From contig VGHB01000001.1 of assembly GCA_016868355.1 (NCBI GenBank), positions 124,001 to 188,000 on the forward strand: 64,000 nt of DNA, in the 5' to 3' direction. The translations under genes and the position numbers were made by a program. The stretch comes from Betaproteobacteria bacterium (lineage in GTDB: Bacteria > Pseudomonadota > Gammaproteobacteria > Burkholderiales > Burkholderiaceae_C). Position 1 is the stretch's first letter, and every line of letters starts with the position of its first letter. The notes under the pieces were generated by a model that worked only from the letters and a program-made list of their open reading frames with translations, did not search any database and was not told the DNA's origin. Positions 1 through 10,081 of this stretch are shown here, in pieces.

Positions 1-106
1 AGCCTCGCATGACCCACTCGCGCTGGCGGACTACCAGCAGGTGTTCGAGCGCTGGAAGGCCCTCAAAGCTTCATTGGCAGCCTCGGCTTCCGACAGCGAA
101 GCCTGA
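1..106 (+). CDS. dnaG: DNA primase DnaG, C-terminal fragment
   Basis: Only the last 34 codons lie in the window, read in the frame that starts at base 2; the gene begins upstream. The visible tail reads [16 protein letters not shown] and then an alanine- and serine-rich end before TGA at 104-106. Primase lays down RNA primers and binds the DnaB helicase through its C-terminal domain. The assignment rests mostly on position directly before rpoD, as in the rpsU-dnaG-rpoD operon of proteobacteria, plus the character of the short tail. It is not proven by a catalytic motif. Confidence 0.7.
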   Translation, partial: ASHDPLALADYQQVFERWKALKASLAASASDSEA

Positions 107-116
107 ACCGATCGGG

Positions 117-122
117 TATAAT
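117..122 (+). promoter_or_regulatory. Probable internal promoter of rpoD (-10 TATAAT)
   Basis: A perfect TATAAT lies 10 bp after the dnaG stop codon and about 135 bp before the rpoD start. No good TTGACA-like -35 box sits 16-18 bp upstream, so the strength is uncertain. It would let rpoD be transcribed independently of dnaG. Confidence 0.45.
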
Positions 123-257
123 CCAACCAAGCGCAATGAGCTGCGGCCAGCCGCGCCGCTCGACCCCAGCCTCGGCACCTCGCGCTTGAACATTTACAAG
201 CAACTCGAGGCCTCCGCTCATGGTGGCCCGCACCCCGCATTTTCGTCCTCAAGACCC

Positions 258-2792
258 ATGACCGCCAAAAAAGCTGCCTCATCCGCGCCCAAAGCCGCAA
301 GCAAGCCCCCCGCAAAGTCGATGAGCGCGGCTAACAAGTCTGCCGCCAAATCCGAGCGCAAGGGTAACCTTAAGGCTGTCAAAGTCACAACCAAACCCGC
401 TGCCAAGCCTTCTATCAAGCCGTCTGCCAAGCCATCTGCCAAGCCATCTGCCAAGCCATCTGCCAAGCCGTCTGCCAAAGCCGCTGTGAAGGCCGGCCAA
501 TCGGCCAGGGGTTCAGAGGGCAGTACCAAGGCTGCTGCGCTAGCTCAGAAGACCGAGCCCAAGCCCGGCGCCAAAGCGCCGGCTACTGCAGTCAAGCGCC
601 CAGCGGTCAAGACCAGCCCGACCAAGGCCGCATCGCCGTCGAAAGCAGCGCCCCAAAAGGCAGCAAGCCCGGCCGCCGTGCCCAAGCCCGCCGCCAATAA
701 GGCCCCCGACAAGCCCGCTGCCAAGGGCACTGCAACCAAGCTACCGGTCAAGGCCAAGGCCGAGGCTGCAGTGGTCGTAGAAGACTTTTCTGATGTCGAG
801 GCTGAGCACGAGGGCGAGCCCGACCCGGAAACCGCTGCGGCTGACGCTGACGCCGAGGAGCGCGCCAAGGCCAAACCCCTGCGGATGAAGGTCAGCCGCG
901 CCAAAGAGCGCGCGCTGATGCGCGAGTTTGGTCTGGATGAAACCGCCCTGACCGAGGAGGAGGTCAACAAACGCCGGCTTGAGCTCAAGGCTCTTATCAA
1001 GATGGGCAAGAAAGACGGCTACCTCACCCATCAGCAAATCAGCGACCACCTGCCCGAGAAGCTGGTGGAAAACGAAATCCTTGAGGCGATCGTGTCTATG
1101 CTCAATGACATGGGCATCGCGGTCTATGAGCAGGCCCCCGATGCAGCCTTGGTGCTGATCGAAGGTGGCAACGCTGCAACTGCCACCGAGGAAGAGGCCG
1201 AAGAAGCCGCCGAGGCCGCGCTGTCCACCGTCGACTCAGAATTCGGCCGCACCACCGATCCGGTGCGCATGTACATGCGCGAAATGGGTACCGTCGAGTT
1301 GCTTACCCGTGAAGGTGAAATTGAAATCGCCAAGCGCATCGAAGGCGGCTTGCAAGCGATGATGGTGGCCATCTCTGCATCGCCTACCACGATTGCCGAA
1401 ATCCTGGCCATGGCCGACAAGATCGCGGCCGGCGAAGTCCAGATCTCCGAAGTGGTTGATGGCTTCGTGGCTGCAGACGAAGCCGACGACTATGTGGCCG
1501 AGGAAGACTTCGACGAATTCGACGAAGAGGACGACGATGATGGCGCTGGCGGCTCCAAAGCCCTGACCAAGAAGCTTGAAGAACTCAAGAACGCAGCCCT
1601 TGTGAAGTTCGCCGTGTTGCGGGTGCAGTTTGACAAGATGCGCAAAGCCTACGAAAAGGAAGGCTACAAGTCGCCGGCCTACAACAAGTCCCAAGGCGGT
1701 GTGAGCGAAGTGATCATGAGTATCCGCTTCACCGTCAAGACCATTGAGCGTCTGTGCAACATCCTGCGCCAGCAGGTCGACGACGTACGCCGCTACGAGC
1801 GTGAACTACGCAAGATCGCGGTGGAAAAGTGCGGCATGCCGCAGGACCACTTCATCAAGACCTTTCCAGCCAACATCCTCAACTTGAAGTGGGCAGAGAA
1901 AGAGGCCTCTTCGGGTAAGCCCTACTCGGCTGTGCTCAGCCGCAATCTGCCGGCTATACAAGAGTTGCAGCAAAAGCTGATCGATTTGCAGTCACGGGCT
2001 GTGGTACCGCTGGACGACCTCAAGGACATCAATAGGCAGATGAATGGGGGCGAACGGGCCAGCCGTGAAGCCAAAAAGGAGATGATCGAGGCCAACCTGC
2101 GTCTGGTGATCTCCATTGCGAAGAAGTACACCAATCGAGGCCTGCAGTTTCTCGACCTGATCCAGGAAGGCAATATTGGTCTGATGAAGGCGGTAGACAA
2201 ATTCGAATACCGCCGTGGCTACAAGTTCTCCACTTATGCCACCTGGTGGATCCGACAGGCCATCACACGCTCTATTGCCGATCAAGCACGAACCATCCGG
2301 ATCCCGGTGCACATGATCGAAACTATCAACAAGATGAACCGCATTTCGCGCCAGCACCTACAGGAGTTTGGCTTCGAACCCGACGCCCCAACGCTGGCCG
2401 AGAAGATGGAGATGCCCGAGGACAAGGTTCGCAAGATCATGAAGATCGCCAAGGAGCCGATCTCCATGGAAACCCCCATCGGCGACGACGACGATTCCCA
2501 CCTGGGTGACTTCATCGAGGACACCAACAACGTTGCACCGATGGACGCTGCGATGCAAGCGGGCTTGCGCGACGTGGTCAAGGACATCCTGGACAGCCTC
2601 ACGCCTCGCGAGGCCAAGGTACTGCGCATGCGATTTGGCATTGAGATGCAAAACGACCATACGCTGGAAGAGGTGGGCAAGCAGTTCGATGTAACCCGCG
2701 AACGCATCCGCCAGATCGAAGCCAAGGCCATCCGCAAGCTCAAGCACCCCACCCGCAGCGACAAGCTGCGCACCTACCTCGATAACATCTAA
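258..2792 (+). CDS. rpoD: RNA polymerase primary sigma factor RpoD (sigma-70)
   Basis: This is the housekeeping sigma factor of 844 residues. The first 200 or so residues are a lysine-, alanine- and proline-rich tail with a KPSA tandem repeat, followed by region 1.1 and an acidic linker. Region 1.2 carries [11 protein letters not shown]. Region 2 starts near residue 613 ([12 protein letters not shown]) and includes the [11 protein letters not shown] melting segment. Region 4.2 has the [14 protein letters not shown] helix-turn-helix near residue 815, and the protein ends [10 protein letters not shown] chose ATG 258 because the open frame upstream overlaps dnaG and has no sigma-like content. 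Basic N-terminal tails are known in Burkholderiales RpoD, but this one is long and repetitive. Confidence 0.97.
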   Translation: MTAKKAASSAPKAASKPPAKSMSAANKSAAKSERKGNLKAVKVTTKPAAKPSIKPSAKPSAKPSAKPSAKPSAKAAVKAGQSARGSEGSTKAAALAQKTEPKPGAKAPATAVKRPAVKTSPTKAASPSKAAPQKAASPAAVPKPAANKAPDKPAAKGTATKLPVKAKAEAAVVVEDFSDVEAEHEGEPDPETAAADADAEERAKAKPLRMKVSRAKERALMREFGLDETALTEEEVNKRRLELKALIKMGKKDGYLTHQQISDHLPEKLVENEILEAIVSMLNDMGIAVYEQAPDAALVLIEGGNAATATEEEAEEAAEAALSTVDSEFGRTTDPVRMYMREMGTVELLTREGEIEIAKRIEGGLQAMMVAISASPTTIAEILAMADKIAAGEVQISEVVDGFVAADEADDYVAEEDFDEFDEEDDDDGAGGSKALTKKLEELKNAALVKFAVLRVQFDKMRKAYEKEGYKSPAYNKSQGGVSEVIMSIRFTVKTIERLCNILRQQVDDVRRYERELRKIAVEKCGMPQDHFIKTFPANILNLKWAEKEASSGKPYSAVLSRNLPAIQELQQKLIDLQSRAVVPLDDLKDINRQMNGGERASREAKKEMIEANLRLVISIAKKYTNRGLQFLDLIQEGNIGLMKAVDKFEYRRGYKFSTYATWWIRQAITRSIADQARTIRIPVHMIETINKMNRISRQHLQEFGFEPDAPTLAEKMEMPEDKVRKIMKIAKEPISMETPIGDDDDSHLGDFIEDTNNVAPMDAAMQAGLRDVVKDILDSLTPREAKVLRMRFGIEMQNDHTLEEVGKQFDVTRERIRQIEAKAIRKLKHPTRSDKLRTYLDNI
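417..476 (+). repeat. Five tandem 12-bp units in rpoD coding KPSA
   Basis: Five head-to-tail copies of AAGCC(A/G)TCTGCC fill this stretch, preceded at 405-416 by a diverged copy. Each unit encodes Lys-Pro-Ser-Ala. The three middle copies are identical at the DNA level, which suggests recent slippage and possible length variation between strains. Confidence 0.95.
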
Positions 2793-2934
2793 GCCGAACT
2801 GCCACCTCCCGCATGGGCGGCCCTGCGGTGCCCCAAAACCCCAGGCCCAACGCTGCGGGCAACCCCTCACGAAGCACCTGGATACCAGGGCCTGAGCAGC
2901 CCGACAGCGCCGGGGTGCCCGACAATAGCGGTTC

Positions 2935-4041
2935 ATGACCTTCCAAACCGAACCAGCCTACCGCCACGGCAGTGCCAGCAGTACCGCCGTGCTGTTGGTT
3001 AATCTCGGTACCCCAGATGCCCCTACCGCGCCTGCCTTGAGGCGCTACCTCGCCGAGTTCCTCAGTGACCCTCGCGTGGTGGAGATCCCCGCGTTGGTGT
3101 GGAAGCCACTGCTGCACGGCATCATCCTACAAGTACGCCCCGCAAAGTCTGCGGCCAAGTACGCCAGCATCTGGACGCCCCAAGGCTCGCCGCTGGCCCA
3201 CTGGACGCAAGAACAAGCCCGCCTGCTCGACCAAGCCTTGGGCGCTCGGGGCCTGGGCGTCACAGTTCGGCACGCCATGCGCTACGGCAATCCTTCGGTA
3301 GCCTCTGTGCTGGACGACCTCAAGGCTGGCGGGGTACAGCGGATCTTGGTGCTGCCCTTGTATCCCCAATACGCGGCGGCCACCACCGCCAGTGCGCAGG
3401 ACGCTGTCATGGCCTGGTCCGCGCGACAACGACGGATGCCGGAGTGGCGATTCGTGAACCATTACCACGACCATCCGGGCTACATCCAGGCCTTGGCTGG
3501 CAAGGTTCGGCGGCACTGGGCACAAACCAGTCGCAGCCAGAAGTTACTGCTGAGCTTCCACGGCGTTCCCGAGCGTTCCTTGCATCTGGGTGACCCCTAC
3601 CACTGTGAGTGCTACAAGACCGCGCGACTGCTGCGCCAGGCCCTGGACATGCCCGAATCTGAAGTGGTGGTCACCTTCCAAAGCCGCTTTGGCAAGGCCA
3701 AGTGGCTTGAACCCTACACCGAACCCACGCTTGTTCGGCTGGCACAGGAAGGCTGCGAGCGGATTGATGTGATGTGCCCGGGCTTCACGGGCGACTGCCT
3801 GGAGACGTTGGAAGAAATCGCCCAAGAGGCCCAACACGCTTTCTTGGATGCAGGCGGAAAGACCTTCCACTACATCACTTGCCTCAACGACGAGCCGGCT
3901 TGGGTTGAGGCCCTGGCTGGCATTGCCGAACAGCACCTGCAGGGTTGGCCTGTACTGACCGGTCTTGCGGACGGCAGCCGGGCGGTGGCCGAAAGCCACA
4001 CCCAGCGCAGTCTCGCCCTGGGCCTTGGCGCGCGGGATTGA
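2935..4041 (+). CDS. hemH: Ferrochelatase HemH
   Basis: Ferrochelatase inserts Fe2+ into protoporphyrin IX, the last step of protoheme synthesis, at the cytoplasmic face of the membrane. The protein is 368 residues. It starts with the family hallmark VLLVNLGTPDAP and carries the LLSFHGVPERS segment with the probable metal-binding His209. The GDCLETLEEI segment holds the probable catalytic Glu290. The stop overlaps the start of the next gene (TGATG), so it heads a plus-strand run into hslR-like, grpE, dnaK and dnaJ. In related genomes hemH often sits between hrcA and this heat-shock group, but here rpoD lies directly upstream. Confidence 0.96.
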   Translation: MTFQTEPAYRHGSASSTAVLLVNLGTPDAPTAPALRRYLAEFLSDPRVVEIPALVWKPLLHGIILQVRPAKSAAKYASIWTPQGSPLAHWTQEQARLLDQALGARGLGVTVRHAMRYGNPSVASVLDDLKAGGVQRILVLPLYPQYAAATTASAQDAVMAWSARQRRMPEWRFVNHYHDHPGYIQALAGKVRRHWAQTSRSQKLLLSFHGVPERSLHLGDPYHCECYKTARLLRQALDMPESEVVVTFQSRFGKAKWLEPYTEPTLVRLAQEGCERIDVMCPGFTGDCLETLEEIAQEAQHAFLDAGGKTFHYITCLNDEPAWVEALAGIAEQHLQGWPVLTGLADGSRAVAESHTQRSLALGLGARD

Positions 4042-4514
4042 TGGGCCGGACAAGGCCAGACACCCGTCACTCCACGGAAGGGGTGGCCGAGACCGCAGCG
4101 CCGTTGCGATGCCGGCTGGACAAATGGCTGTGGGCGGCGCGCATTTATAAGTCCCGAGCCTTGGCGCTGGAGGCTATCGAGCGCAAACGGGTGTGGGTGG
4201 CTGGCAATCCGGCCAAGCCTGCGCGCGAAGTACGCCCAGGCAATGAGATCGAGATCCGTGAACCCGGCGGCCTGGTCCGTACAGTTCGCGTGCTGGGCTT
4301 GAGCACGGTTCGAGGCCCAGCACCGGTGGCACAGGGCCTGTATGCAGAAACCGAAGCCAGCCTCCTGGCGCGAGAGCAAGCCCAACAGCTCAGGCGCATG
4401 GGCGTTGAGCCAGGGCTCAGCCAAACCGCCGGCCGCCCAACAAAACGCGACGGGCGTGAACTCCGCGAATGGGACCGCTGGAGCGCACGCTGGGACGACA
4501 CCAGCCCCTCTTGA
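4041..4514 (+). CDS. hslR: S4-domain RNA-binding heat-shock protein (Hsp15/HslR family)
   Basis: This small basic protein of 157 residues has an S4 RNA-binding domain at about residues 17-75, seen as RLDKWLWAARIYKSR and then KRVWVAGNPAKPAREVRPGNEI. In E. coli, Hsp15 binds free 50S subunits that carry a stalled peptidyl-tRNA and helps ribosome recycling after heat shock. ATG 4041 is chosen because it shares bases with the hemH stop (TGATG). The last 50 residues are polar and low in complexity. Its place just before grpE-dnaK-dnaJ fits a heat-shock role. Confidence 0.88.
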   Translation: MGRTRPDTRHSTEGVAETAAPLRCRLDKWLWAARIYKSRALALEAIERKRVWVAGNPAKPAREVRPGNEIEIREPGGLVRTVRVLGLSTVRGPAPVAQGLYAETEASLLAREQAQQLRRMGVEPGLSQTAGRPTKRDGRELREWDRWSARWDDTSPS

Positions 4515-4537
4515 AATCGTGGGCAGCGTCCCCAAAT
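4510..4537 (+). promoter_or_regulatory. Sigma-32-type heat-shock promoter before grpE
   Basis: CTTGAAA at 4510-4516 is followed after 13 bp by CCCCAAAT at 4530-4537. This closely matches the RpoH consensus CTTGAAA, 11-16 bp, CCCCATnT. The -35 box overlaps the stop codon of the S4-domain gene, and grpE starts about 130 bp downstream. Confidence 0.8.
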
Positions 4538-4668
4538 ACCCAGTCGAAGTATGTGGAACCGGAGAATCCGCTTCCACCAAGTCCAGAGCCCGCCCCGTTT
4601 GAAGCCGGCCGTTGGCCAGCATTGTCCGTTCATCCTCTGCTTTTGAGCGCCCATCCACACCGAACAGC

Positions 4669-5217
4669 ATGAGCACTGCGCAAGACCCCCATGCGGCAAC
4701 GTCCGTCGAACCCGCCAATACCCCCATCGCAGAGGCCGCTGCCGAGTCCGCAGGCGCTCTATCGCCCGAGCAACAGCTGACCGAACTGCAGGTCCGCCAT
4801 ACCGAAGTGTCTGATGCCTATCTGCGCGCCAAGGCCGAGGTAGAGAACATTCGCCGTCGCGCCGAGGAAGACGTCAGCAAGGCCCGCAAGTTTGCAGTGG
4901 AGTCTTTTGCCGAAAGCCTGCTGCCGGTTCGCGACAGCCTGGAGGCTGCCGTTGCGATACCCGAGGCCACCGCGCAGCAGATGCTTGAGGGTGTCAACGC
5001 CACGCTGCGACAACTGGCCTCAGCCTTGGAGCGACACAAGGTGCTGGAGATCAACCCACCGGCGGGTACCAAGTTCGACCCCCACCATCACCAGGCCATC
5101 AGCATGGTGCCGGCTGAGCAGGAAGCCAACACCGTGGTTGCCGTGTTGCAAAAAGGTTATCTGATCGCCGATCGCGTTCTGCGGCCAGCTCTGGTGACCG
5201 TGGCTGCACCCCGTTAA
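4669..5217 (+). CDS. grpE: Nucleotide exchange factor GrpE
   Basis: GrpE releases ADP from DnaK and so sets the pace of the chaperone cycle. The protein is 182 residues. It has a disordered acidic N-terminus, then a long charged helix around [19 protein letters not shown], then the C-terminal beta domain with the family signature [18 protein letters not shown]. Lower down it reads [24 protein letters not shown] 4669 gives a normal-length protein and leaves room for the heat-shock promoter upstream. Confidence 0.95.
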   Translation: MSTAQDPHAATSVEPANTPIAEAAAESAGALSPEQQLTELQVRHTEVSDAYLRAKAEVENIRRRAEEDVSKARKFAVESFAESLLPVRDSLEAAVAIPEATAQQMLEGVNATLRQLASALERHKVLEINPPAGTKFDPHHHQAISMVPAEQEANTVVAVLQKGYLIADRVLRPALVTVAAPR

Positions 5218-5279
5218 ACGCCCTCAGGCCCAGCGAACGCCCGTCCCTGGAGCACCCAGCTTGGCCGCTTGCTACAGGG

Positions 5280-5307
5280 CTTGAAACCACCACAAACGCC
5301 CCTACGT
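5280..5307 (+). promoter_or_regulatory. Sigma-32-type heat-shock promoter before dnaK
   Basis: CTTGAAA at 5280-5286 is followed after 12 bp by CCCCTACGT at 5299-5307, a good RpoH -35 and a fair -10. It lies 60-85 bp before the dnaK start codon. No CIRCE inverted repeat (TTAGCACTC with GAGTGCTAA) is present in this gap or before grpE. Confidence 0.78.
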
Positions 5308-5364
5308 TTGAGAGATACATGAAATTCAGCCGCTGAGCGCGGCCCCCGACCACAAGGAGCCATC

Positions 5365-7332
5365 ATGGGAAAGATCATCGGCATTGACCTGGGCACGACC
5401 AATTCGTGCGTTTCCGTCATGGAAGGCAACACCACCCGAGTGATTGAGAACAGCGAGGGTGCACGAACCACGCCGTCGATCATCGCCTACCAAGAGGATG
5501 GCGAAATTCTGGTTGGTGCCTCGGCCAAGCGCCAGGCGGTCACCAATCCGCGTAACACGCTGTATGCAGTCAAGCGCCTGATTGGCCGCAAATTCACCGA
5601 AAAGGAAGTTCAGAAAGACATCGACCTGATGCCTTACACCATCAGCGCAGCCGACAACGGCGACGCCTGGGTGGAGGTACGCAGCAAGAAGCTGGCGCCA
5701 CCGCAGATCAGTGCCGAAGTGCTGCGCAAGATGAAAAAGACAGCCGAGGACTACCTGGGCGAGGAAGTCACCGAGGCCGTGATCACCGTGCCAGCCTACT
5801 TCAACGACAGCCAGCGCCAAGCCACCAAGGACGCCGGTCGCATTGCTGGCCTGGACGTCAAGCGCATCATCAACGAGCCCACCGCAGCCGCCCTAGCCTT
5901 CGGTCTTGACAAGGGCGGCAAGGGCGACCGCAAGATCGCGGTGTACGACCTGGGCGGCGGCACCTTCGACATCTCCATCATCGAGATCGCCGATGTCGAC
6001 GGTGAAATGCAGTTCGAAGTGCTGTCCACCAATGGCGACACCTTTCTGGGCGGTGAAGACTTCGATCAGCGCATCATCGACTACATCATCGCCGAGTTCA
6101 AAAAGGATCAAGCTGTTGACCTCACCAAGGACGTGCTTGCCCTGCAGCGCCTGAAGGAAGCCGCGGAGAAGGCCAAGATCGAGCTCTCCTCCTCGTCGGG
6201 TACCGATGTGAACCTTCCCTACATCACGGCAGACGCCACCGGCCCAAAGCACCTGAACATCAAGCTCACCCGGGCCAAGCTGGAAAGCCTGGTTGACGAA
6301 CTCATCGAACGTACCATCGATCCCTGTCGCACCGCCATCAAGGATGCGGGCGTGAAGATAAGCGACATCGATGACGTCATCCTGGTGGGCGGTATGACCC
6401 GCATGCCCAAGGTGCAGGATAAGGTCAAGGAGTTCTTCAGCAAAGACCCACGTAAGGACGTAAACCCCGATGAGGCGGTGGCTGTGGGCGCAGCCATCCA
6501 GGGTCAGGTGCTGTCGGGTGACCGCAAAGACGTATTACTGCTGGACGTGACTCCGCTGAGCCTGGGCATCGAGACCCTGGGCAGCGTGATGACCAAGATG
6601 ATCAAGAAGAACACGACCATCCCGACCAAGTTCGCCCAAACCTTCTCCACCGCTGATGACAACCAGCCGGCCGTGACGATCAAGGTTTTCCAAGGCGAAC
6701 GCGAGATGGCCACAGGCAATAAATCTTTGGGCGAGTTCAACCTCGAAGGCATTCCCCCCGCCCCGCGCGGCACACCTCAGATTGAGGTGACCTTTGACAT
6801 CGACGCCAACGGTATCCTGCATGTATCGGCAAAGGACAAGGGCACGGGCAAGGAAAACAAGATCACCATCAAGGCCAACTCTGGTTTGTCGGAAGACGAG
6901 ATCCAGAACATGGTCAAGGACGCCGAACTCAATGCAGCTGAAGACAAGAAGAAGCTGGAGCTGGTGCAGGCCCGCAACAGCGGCGAGGCCATGGTGCACT
7001 CGGTCAAGAAGAGCTTGGGTGAGCACGGTGACAAGCTTGATGCTGGCGAAAAGGACAAGATTGAAGCAGCAGTGAAAGAGCTTGAAGAAGCCCTTAAGGC
7101 TGAGGACAAAGCCGCCATCGAAGCCAAGACAGAAGCCTTGATGACTGCCAGCCAAAAGCTCGGCGAGAAGGTTTACGCCGAGGCCCAAGCCGCCGCGGGT
7201 GCGGCCGGTGCAGCGGAAGCCGCCGCTACTGGGGCCGGTGGCGCCGCAGGTGCAACTCCAGGTGGCGCATCAAGTGCCAAGCCGGCCGACGACAATGTCG
7301 TGGACGCCGAGTTCAAGGAAGTCAAGAAGTGA
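5365..7332 (+). CDS. dnaK: Molecular chaperone DnaK (Hsp70)
   Basis: This is the main cytoplasmic Hsp70 of 655 residues, an ATP-driven chaperone working with DnaJ and GrpE. The ATPase domain starts [20 protein letters not shown] and has the phosphate-binding [14 protein letters not shown] and the [14 protein letters not shown] segments. The interdomain linker [14 protein letters not shown] leads to the substrate-binding domain and helical lid. The alanine- and glycine-rich tail ends [11 protein letters not shown], as usual for proteobacterial DnaK. AAGGAG lies just before ATG 5365. A second Hsp70 in this window, hscA, is the specialised Fe-S paralogue. Confidence 0.98.
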   Translation: MGKIIGIDLGTTNSCVSVMEGNTTRVIENSEGARTTPSIIAYQEDGEILVGASAKRQAVTNPRNTLYAVKRLIGRKFTEKEVQKDIDLMPYTISAADNGDAWVEVRSKKLAPPQISAEVLRKMKKTAEDYLGEEVTEAVITVPAYFNDSQRQATKDAGRIAGLDVKRIINEPTAAALAFGLDKGGKGDRKIAVYDLGGGTFDISIIEIADVDGEMQFEVLSTNGDTFLGGEDFDQRIIDYIIAEFKKDQAVDLTKDVLALQRLKEAAEKAKIELSSSSGTDVNLPYITADATGPKHLNIKLTRAKLESLVDELIERTIDPCRTAIKDAGVKISDIDDVILVGGMTRMPKVQDKVKEFFSKDPRKDVNPDEAVAVGAAIQGQVLSGDRKDVLLLDVTPLSLGIETLGSVMTKMIKKNTTIPTKFAQTFSTADDNQPAVTIKVFQGEREMATGNKSLGEFNLEGIPPAPRGTPQIEVTFDIDANGILHVSAKDKGTGKENKITIKANSGLSEDEIQNMVKDAELNAAEDKKKLELVQARNSGEAMVHSVKKSLGEHGDKLDAGEKDKIEAAVKELEEALKAEDKAAIEAKTEALMTASQKLGEKVYAEAQAAAGAAGAAEAAATGAGGAAGATPGGASSAKPADDNVVDAEFKEVKK

Positions 7333-7336
7333 TGCT

Positions 7337-7362
7337 AGGGGTGCGGCATGGCCGACACCCCT
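7337..7362 (+). promoter_or_regulatory. Hairpin between dnaK and dnaJ
   Basis: AGGGGTG pairs with CACCCCT around an inner CGGC/GCCG stem directly after the dnaK stop. There is no T-run, so it is more likely a stabilising or partly attenuating intra-operon hairpin than a full terminator. It could keep dnaJ below dnaK in expression. Confidence 0.55.
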
Positions 7363-7437
7363 CGCGCCGCGTGAGGGCCGTCTGCATCCACAGCGGCCCA
7401 CGCGGCTTTTGAGTTCATAGAGCCAGGAAAAGCCCGG

Positions 7438-8583
7438 ATGGCCACGAAGCGCGACTACTACGAGATTCTGGACGTCCCCAAGAACGCCAGCGACGAGGAC
7501 ATCAAGAAGGCCTATCGCAAGCTGGCAATGAAGTACCACCCTGACCGTAACCAGGGCGACGGTGCCAAGAAGGCAGAGGAGAAGTTCAAGGAGGCCAAAG
7601 AGGCCTACGAGATACTCTCTGACCCCAAGAAACGCGCGGCCTACGATCAGTTCGGCCATGCCGGGGTAGATCCCAACATGGGGGGCGCACGTGGCGGCCC
7701 TGGTGGCGAAGGCTTTGGGGGCTTTGCAGAGGCCTTCGGCGACATCTTCGGTGATATCTTCGGCGCCCAAGGTGGTCGCCGTGGCGGCGGCCAGCAGGTG
7801 TACCGTGGCTCTGATCTATCCTATGCCACTGAAATCAGCCTGGAAGAGGCCGCGGCGGGTAAGGACACACAAATTCGCATCCCCAGTTGGGAAACCTGCG
7901 AAACCTGCAACGGCAGCGGCGCCAAGCCTGGAACCAGTCCCAAGGTCTGTACCAGCTGTAACGGCTCAGGTACGGTTCACATACGCCAGGGCTTTTTCAG
8001 CATCCAGCAGACCTGCCCCCAATGCCGCGGTGCAGGCAAGGTGATCCTCGACCCCTGCACCAGCTGCAACGGCGCGGGCAAGCTCAAGAAACAAAAGACC
8101 CTGGAAGTGCGCATCCCCGCCGGAATTGCGGAGGGCATGCGCATCCGGTCGGTGGGCAATGGCGAGCCGGGCGTCAACGGTGGACCACCCGGCGACTTGT
8201 ATATTGAGATCCGTATCAAGGCGCACGATATCTTCGAGCGCGATGGCGACGATCTGCATTGCAACATACCGGTTTCCATGACAATGGCAGCACTCGGCGG
8301 AACGATGGGAGTGCCCACCCTGGGTGGCAAGGCTGAGATCGACTTGCCCGAGGGAACCCAACATGGCAAGACCTTCCGACTGCGGGGCAAGGGTATCAAA
8401 GGGGTGCGTTCAGCCTACCCCGGGGACCTGTACTGCCATGTCAACGTCGAAACGCCAGTGAAGCTGACCGAGGCGCAACGCAAAATGTTGCGCGACCTCG
8501 ATGAGTCATTTCGCAGCGGTGGGGACAAGCACTCGCCAAATGCCAAGAGCTGGACGGATCGGGTGAAAGATCTGTTCAAGTGA
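7438..8583 (+). CDS. dnaJ: Chaperone DnaJ (Hsp40)
   Basis: DnaJ delivers unfolded clients to DnaK and stimulates its ATPase. The protein is 381 residues, normal for type I DnaJ. The J domain has His34-Pro35-Asp36 in KYHPDRN. A Gly/Phe-rich linker follows at about residues 75-120. Four CxxCxGxG zinc motifs follow: [24 protein letters not shown] and CTSCNGAG. Two beta-barrel client-binding domains complete it. It runs towards dnaB on the other strand with only 19 bp between the stops. Confidence 0.98.
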   Translation: MATKRDYYEILDVPKNASDEDIKKAYRKLAMKYHPDRNQGDGAKKAEEKFKEAKEAYEILSDPKKRAAYDQFGHAGVDPNMGGARGGPGGEGFGGFAEAFGDIFGDIFGAQGGRRGGGQQVYRGSDLSYATEISLEEAAAGKDTQIRIPSWETCETCNGSGAKPGTSPKVCTSCNGSGTVHIRQGFFSIQQTCPQCRGAGKVILDPCTSCNGAGKLKKQKTLEVRIPAGIAEGMRIRSVGNGEPGVNGGPPGDLYIEIRIKAHDIFERDGDDLHCNIPVSMTMAALGGTMGVPTLGGKAEIDLPEGTQHGKTFRLRGKGIKGVRSAYPGDLYCHVNVETPVKLTEAQRKMLRDLDESFRSGGDKHSPNAKSWTDRVKDLFK

Positions 8584-8602
8584 ACCCGCCCACGAGCGCT
8601 GT

Positions 8603-10036
8603 TCAATACCCAGTGCCCATGCTGCCCGGAGCCAGATTGTCGAATTTGGTATGAGCCTTTATGAAAGCCAGCTTTACCGTTCCCGTGGGGCCGTTTCGCT
8701 GTTTAGCGATGATCACCTCAGCTACACCAGGCTCCTTGCTCGCGTCTTTGTTGTAGTAGTCGTCGCGGTAGATGAACATGATGACATCAGCATCCTGTTC
8801 AATAGCTCCTGACTCACGAAGGTCGCTCATCATCGGCCTCTTGTCGTTGCGGGTCTCAACGCTGCGGTTGAGCTGCGACAGGGCCACGACCGGGCACTGA
8901 AGTTCCTTGGCCAGCGCCTTAAGGCCACGGGAGATCTCACCCAGTTCCGTGGCACGGTTCTCGTCGCTGCCGCTGCTGCCATTCATGAGCTGAAGGTAGT
9001 CCACCACGATCAAGCCCAGCTTGCCGCACTGGCGGGCCTGACGCCGCGCGCGTGCACGCAGTTCCGCAGGGTTGAGAGCTGGTGTCTCGTCGATGAAGAT
9101 GTTGGCCTTGCTAAGCTTATCCACCGCTTCGGTCAGTCGAGACCACTCGTCGTTGCCCAAATTCCCGGTGCGCAGATGCTGCTGATCGATGCGCCCGAGG
9201 GAGCCCACCATACGCAGGGCTAGCTGTGGGGCACCCATTTCCATGGAAAACACAACCACCGGCAGACCTTCTGTCACCGCCACATGCTCGGCAATGTTAA
9301 TGGCCAGTGCAGTCTTGCCCATGCTGGGCCGCGAAGCCAAGACCACCAAATCACCCGGCTGTAAGCCTGCAGTCATACGGTCAAAGTCGTAGAAGCCAGT
9401 GCGCACACCGGTGACCTCCTCGGCTCCGTTCTCGTGCAATTCATTGACCCGGTCCATCAACTGCGCCAGCAGGTCGGTCATCTGCAGAAAGTTCTGCCGC
9501 GCGCGCGCGCCCTCCTCCCCAATCTGCAGAATCTTGGTCTCTGCTTCGTCCAGGATGGTGGATACCTGGCGCCCCTGCGGATTGAAGGCTTTGGTGGCTA
9601 TTTCATCGCTGGCTTCTATCAACTTACGCAACACCGCACGTTCCCGTACGATTTCGGCATAGCGGCGCAGATTGGCCGCACTGGGTACGCTTTGCGCCAA
9701 GGCATTGAGGTAGGTAATGCCGCCACACTCCTGCGCCTTGCCCAGGCTCTGCAAGCGTTCATGGACCGTGACCACGTCAGCAGGCTTGCTTTGCTGAGCC
9801 AGATCGCCAATGGCCTGAAAAAGGACACGGTGCTCGTAACGGTAAAAATCAGAAGCGGTCACCAGGTCGGCGGCACGGTCCCAGGCACTGTTGTCCAGTA
9901 ACAACCCACCAAGCACGCTCTGTTCGGCCTCATAGGAATGCGGTGGCGTTCTCAGCTTGGCCACATCAGCATCGGCCGCACTGGCGCCGGGCAAGGGCAG
10001 GCTCGTGAGGTCGAATTCGTGGCTGGTGGTATCCAT
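8603..10036 (-). CDS. dnaB: Replicative DNA helicase DnaB
   Basis: This is the hexameric helicase that unwinds the replication fork and recruits primase. From ATG 10036 it has 477 residues. The N-terminal primase-interacting domain begins after a short polar leader (PPHSYEAEQSVLGGLLLDN). The RecA-like domain has Walker A SRPSMGKTALAIN with Lys near residue 241, Walker B-type LIVVDYLQLM, and the family stretch VVALSQLNRSVETR. An upstream ATG at 10057 in the same frame cannot be excluded. The gene lies after rplI but a terminator separates them, so it probably has its own promoter. Confidence 0.96.
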   Translation of the reverse strand: MDTTSHEFDLTSLPLPGASAADADVAKLRTPPHSYEAEQSVLGGLLLDNSAWDRAADLVTASDFYRYEHRVLFQAIGDLAQQSKPADVVTVHERLQSLGKAQECGGITYLNALAQSVPSAANLRRYAEIVRERAVLRKLIEASDEIATKAFNPQGRQVSTILDEAETKILQIGEEGARARQNFLQMTDLLAQLMDRVNELHENGAEEVTGVRTGFYDFDRMTAGLQPGDLVVLASRPSMGKTALAINIAEHVAVTEGLPVVVFSMEMGAPQLALRMVGSLGRIDQQHLRTGNLGNDEWSRLTEAVDKLSKANIFIDETPALNPAELRARARRQARQCGKLGLIVVDYLQLMNGSSGSDENRATELGEISRGLKALAKELQCPVVALSQLNRSVETRNDKRPMMSDLRESGAIEQDADVIMFIYRDDYYNKDASKEPGVAEVIIAKQRNGPTGTVKLAFIKAHTKFDNLAPGSMGTGY

Positions 10037-10081
10037 ACCGAGATCATAGGCCGCCATCGCCCACACCGCTGTGGGCAAGCC

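Noticed and set aside
185-245. CTTGAAC before rpoD as a heat-shock promoter
   Set aside because: No CCCC-type -10 lies 11-16 bp downstream; the next one is over 40 bp away.
2793-2934. Terminator between rpoD and hemH
   Set aside because: The gap is GC-rich but I could not find a convincing stem followed by a T-run.
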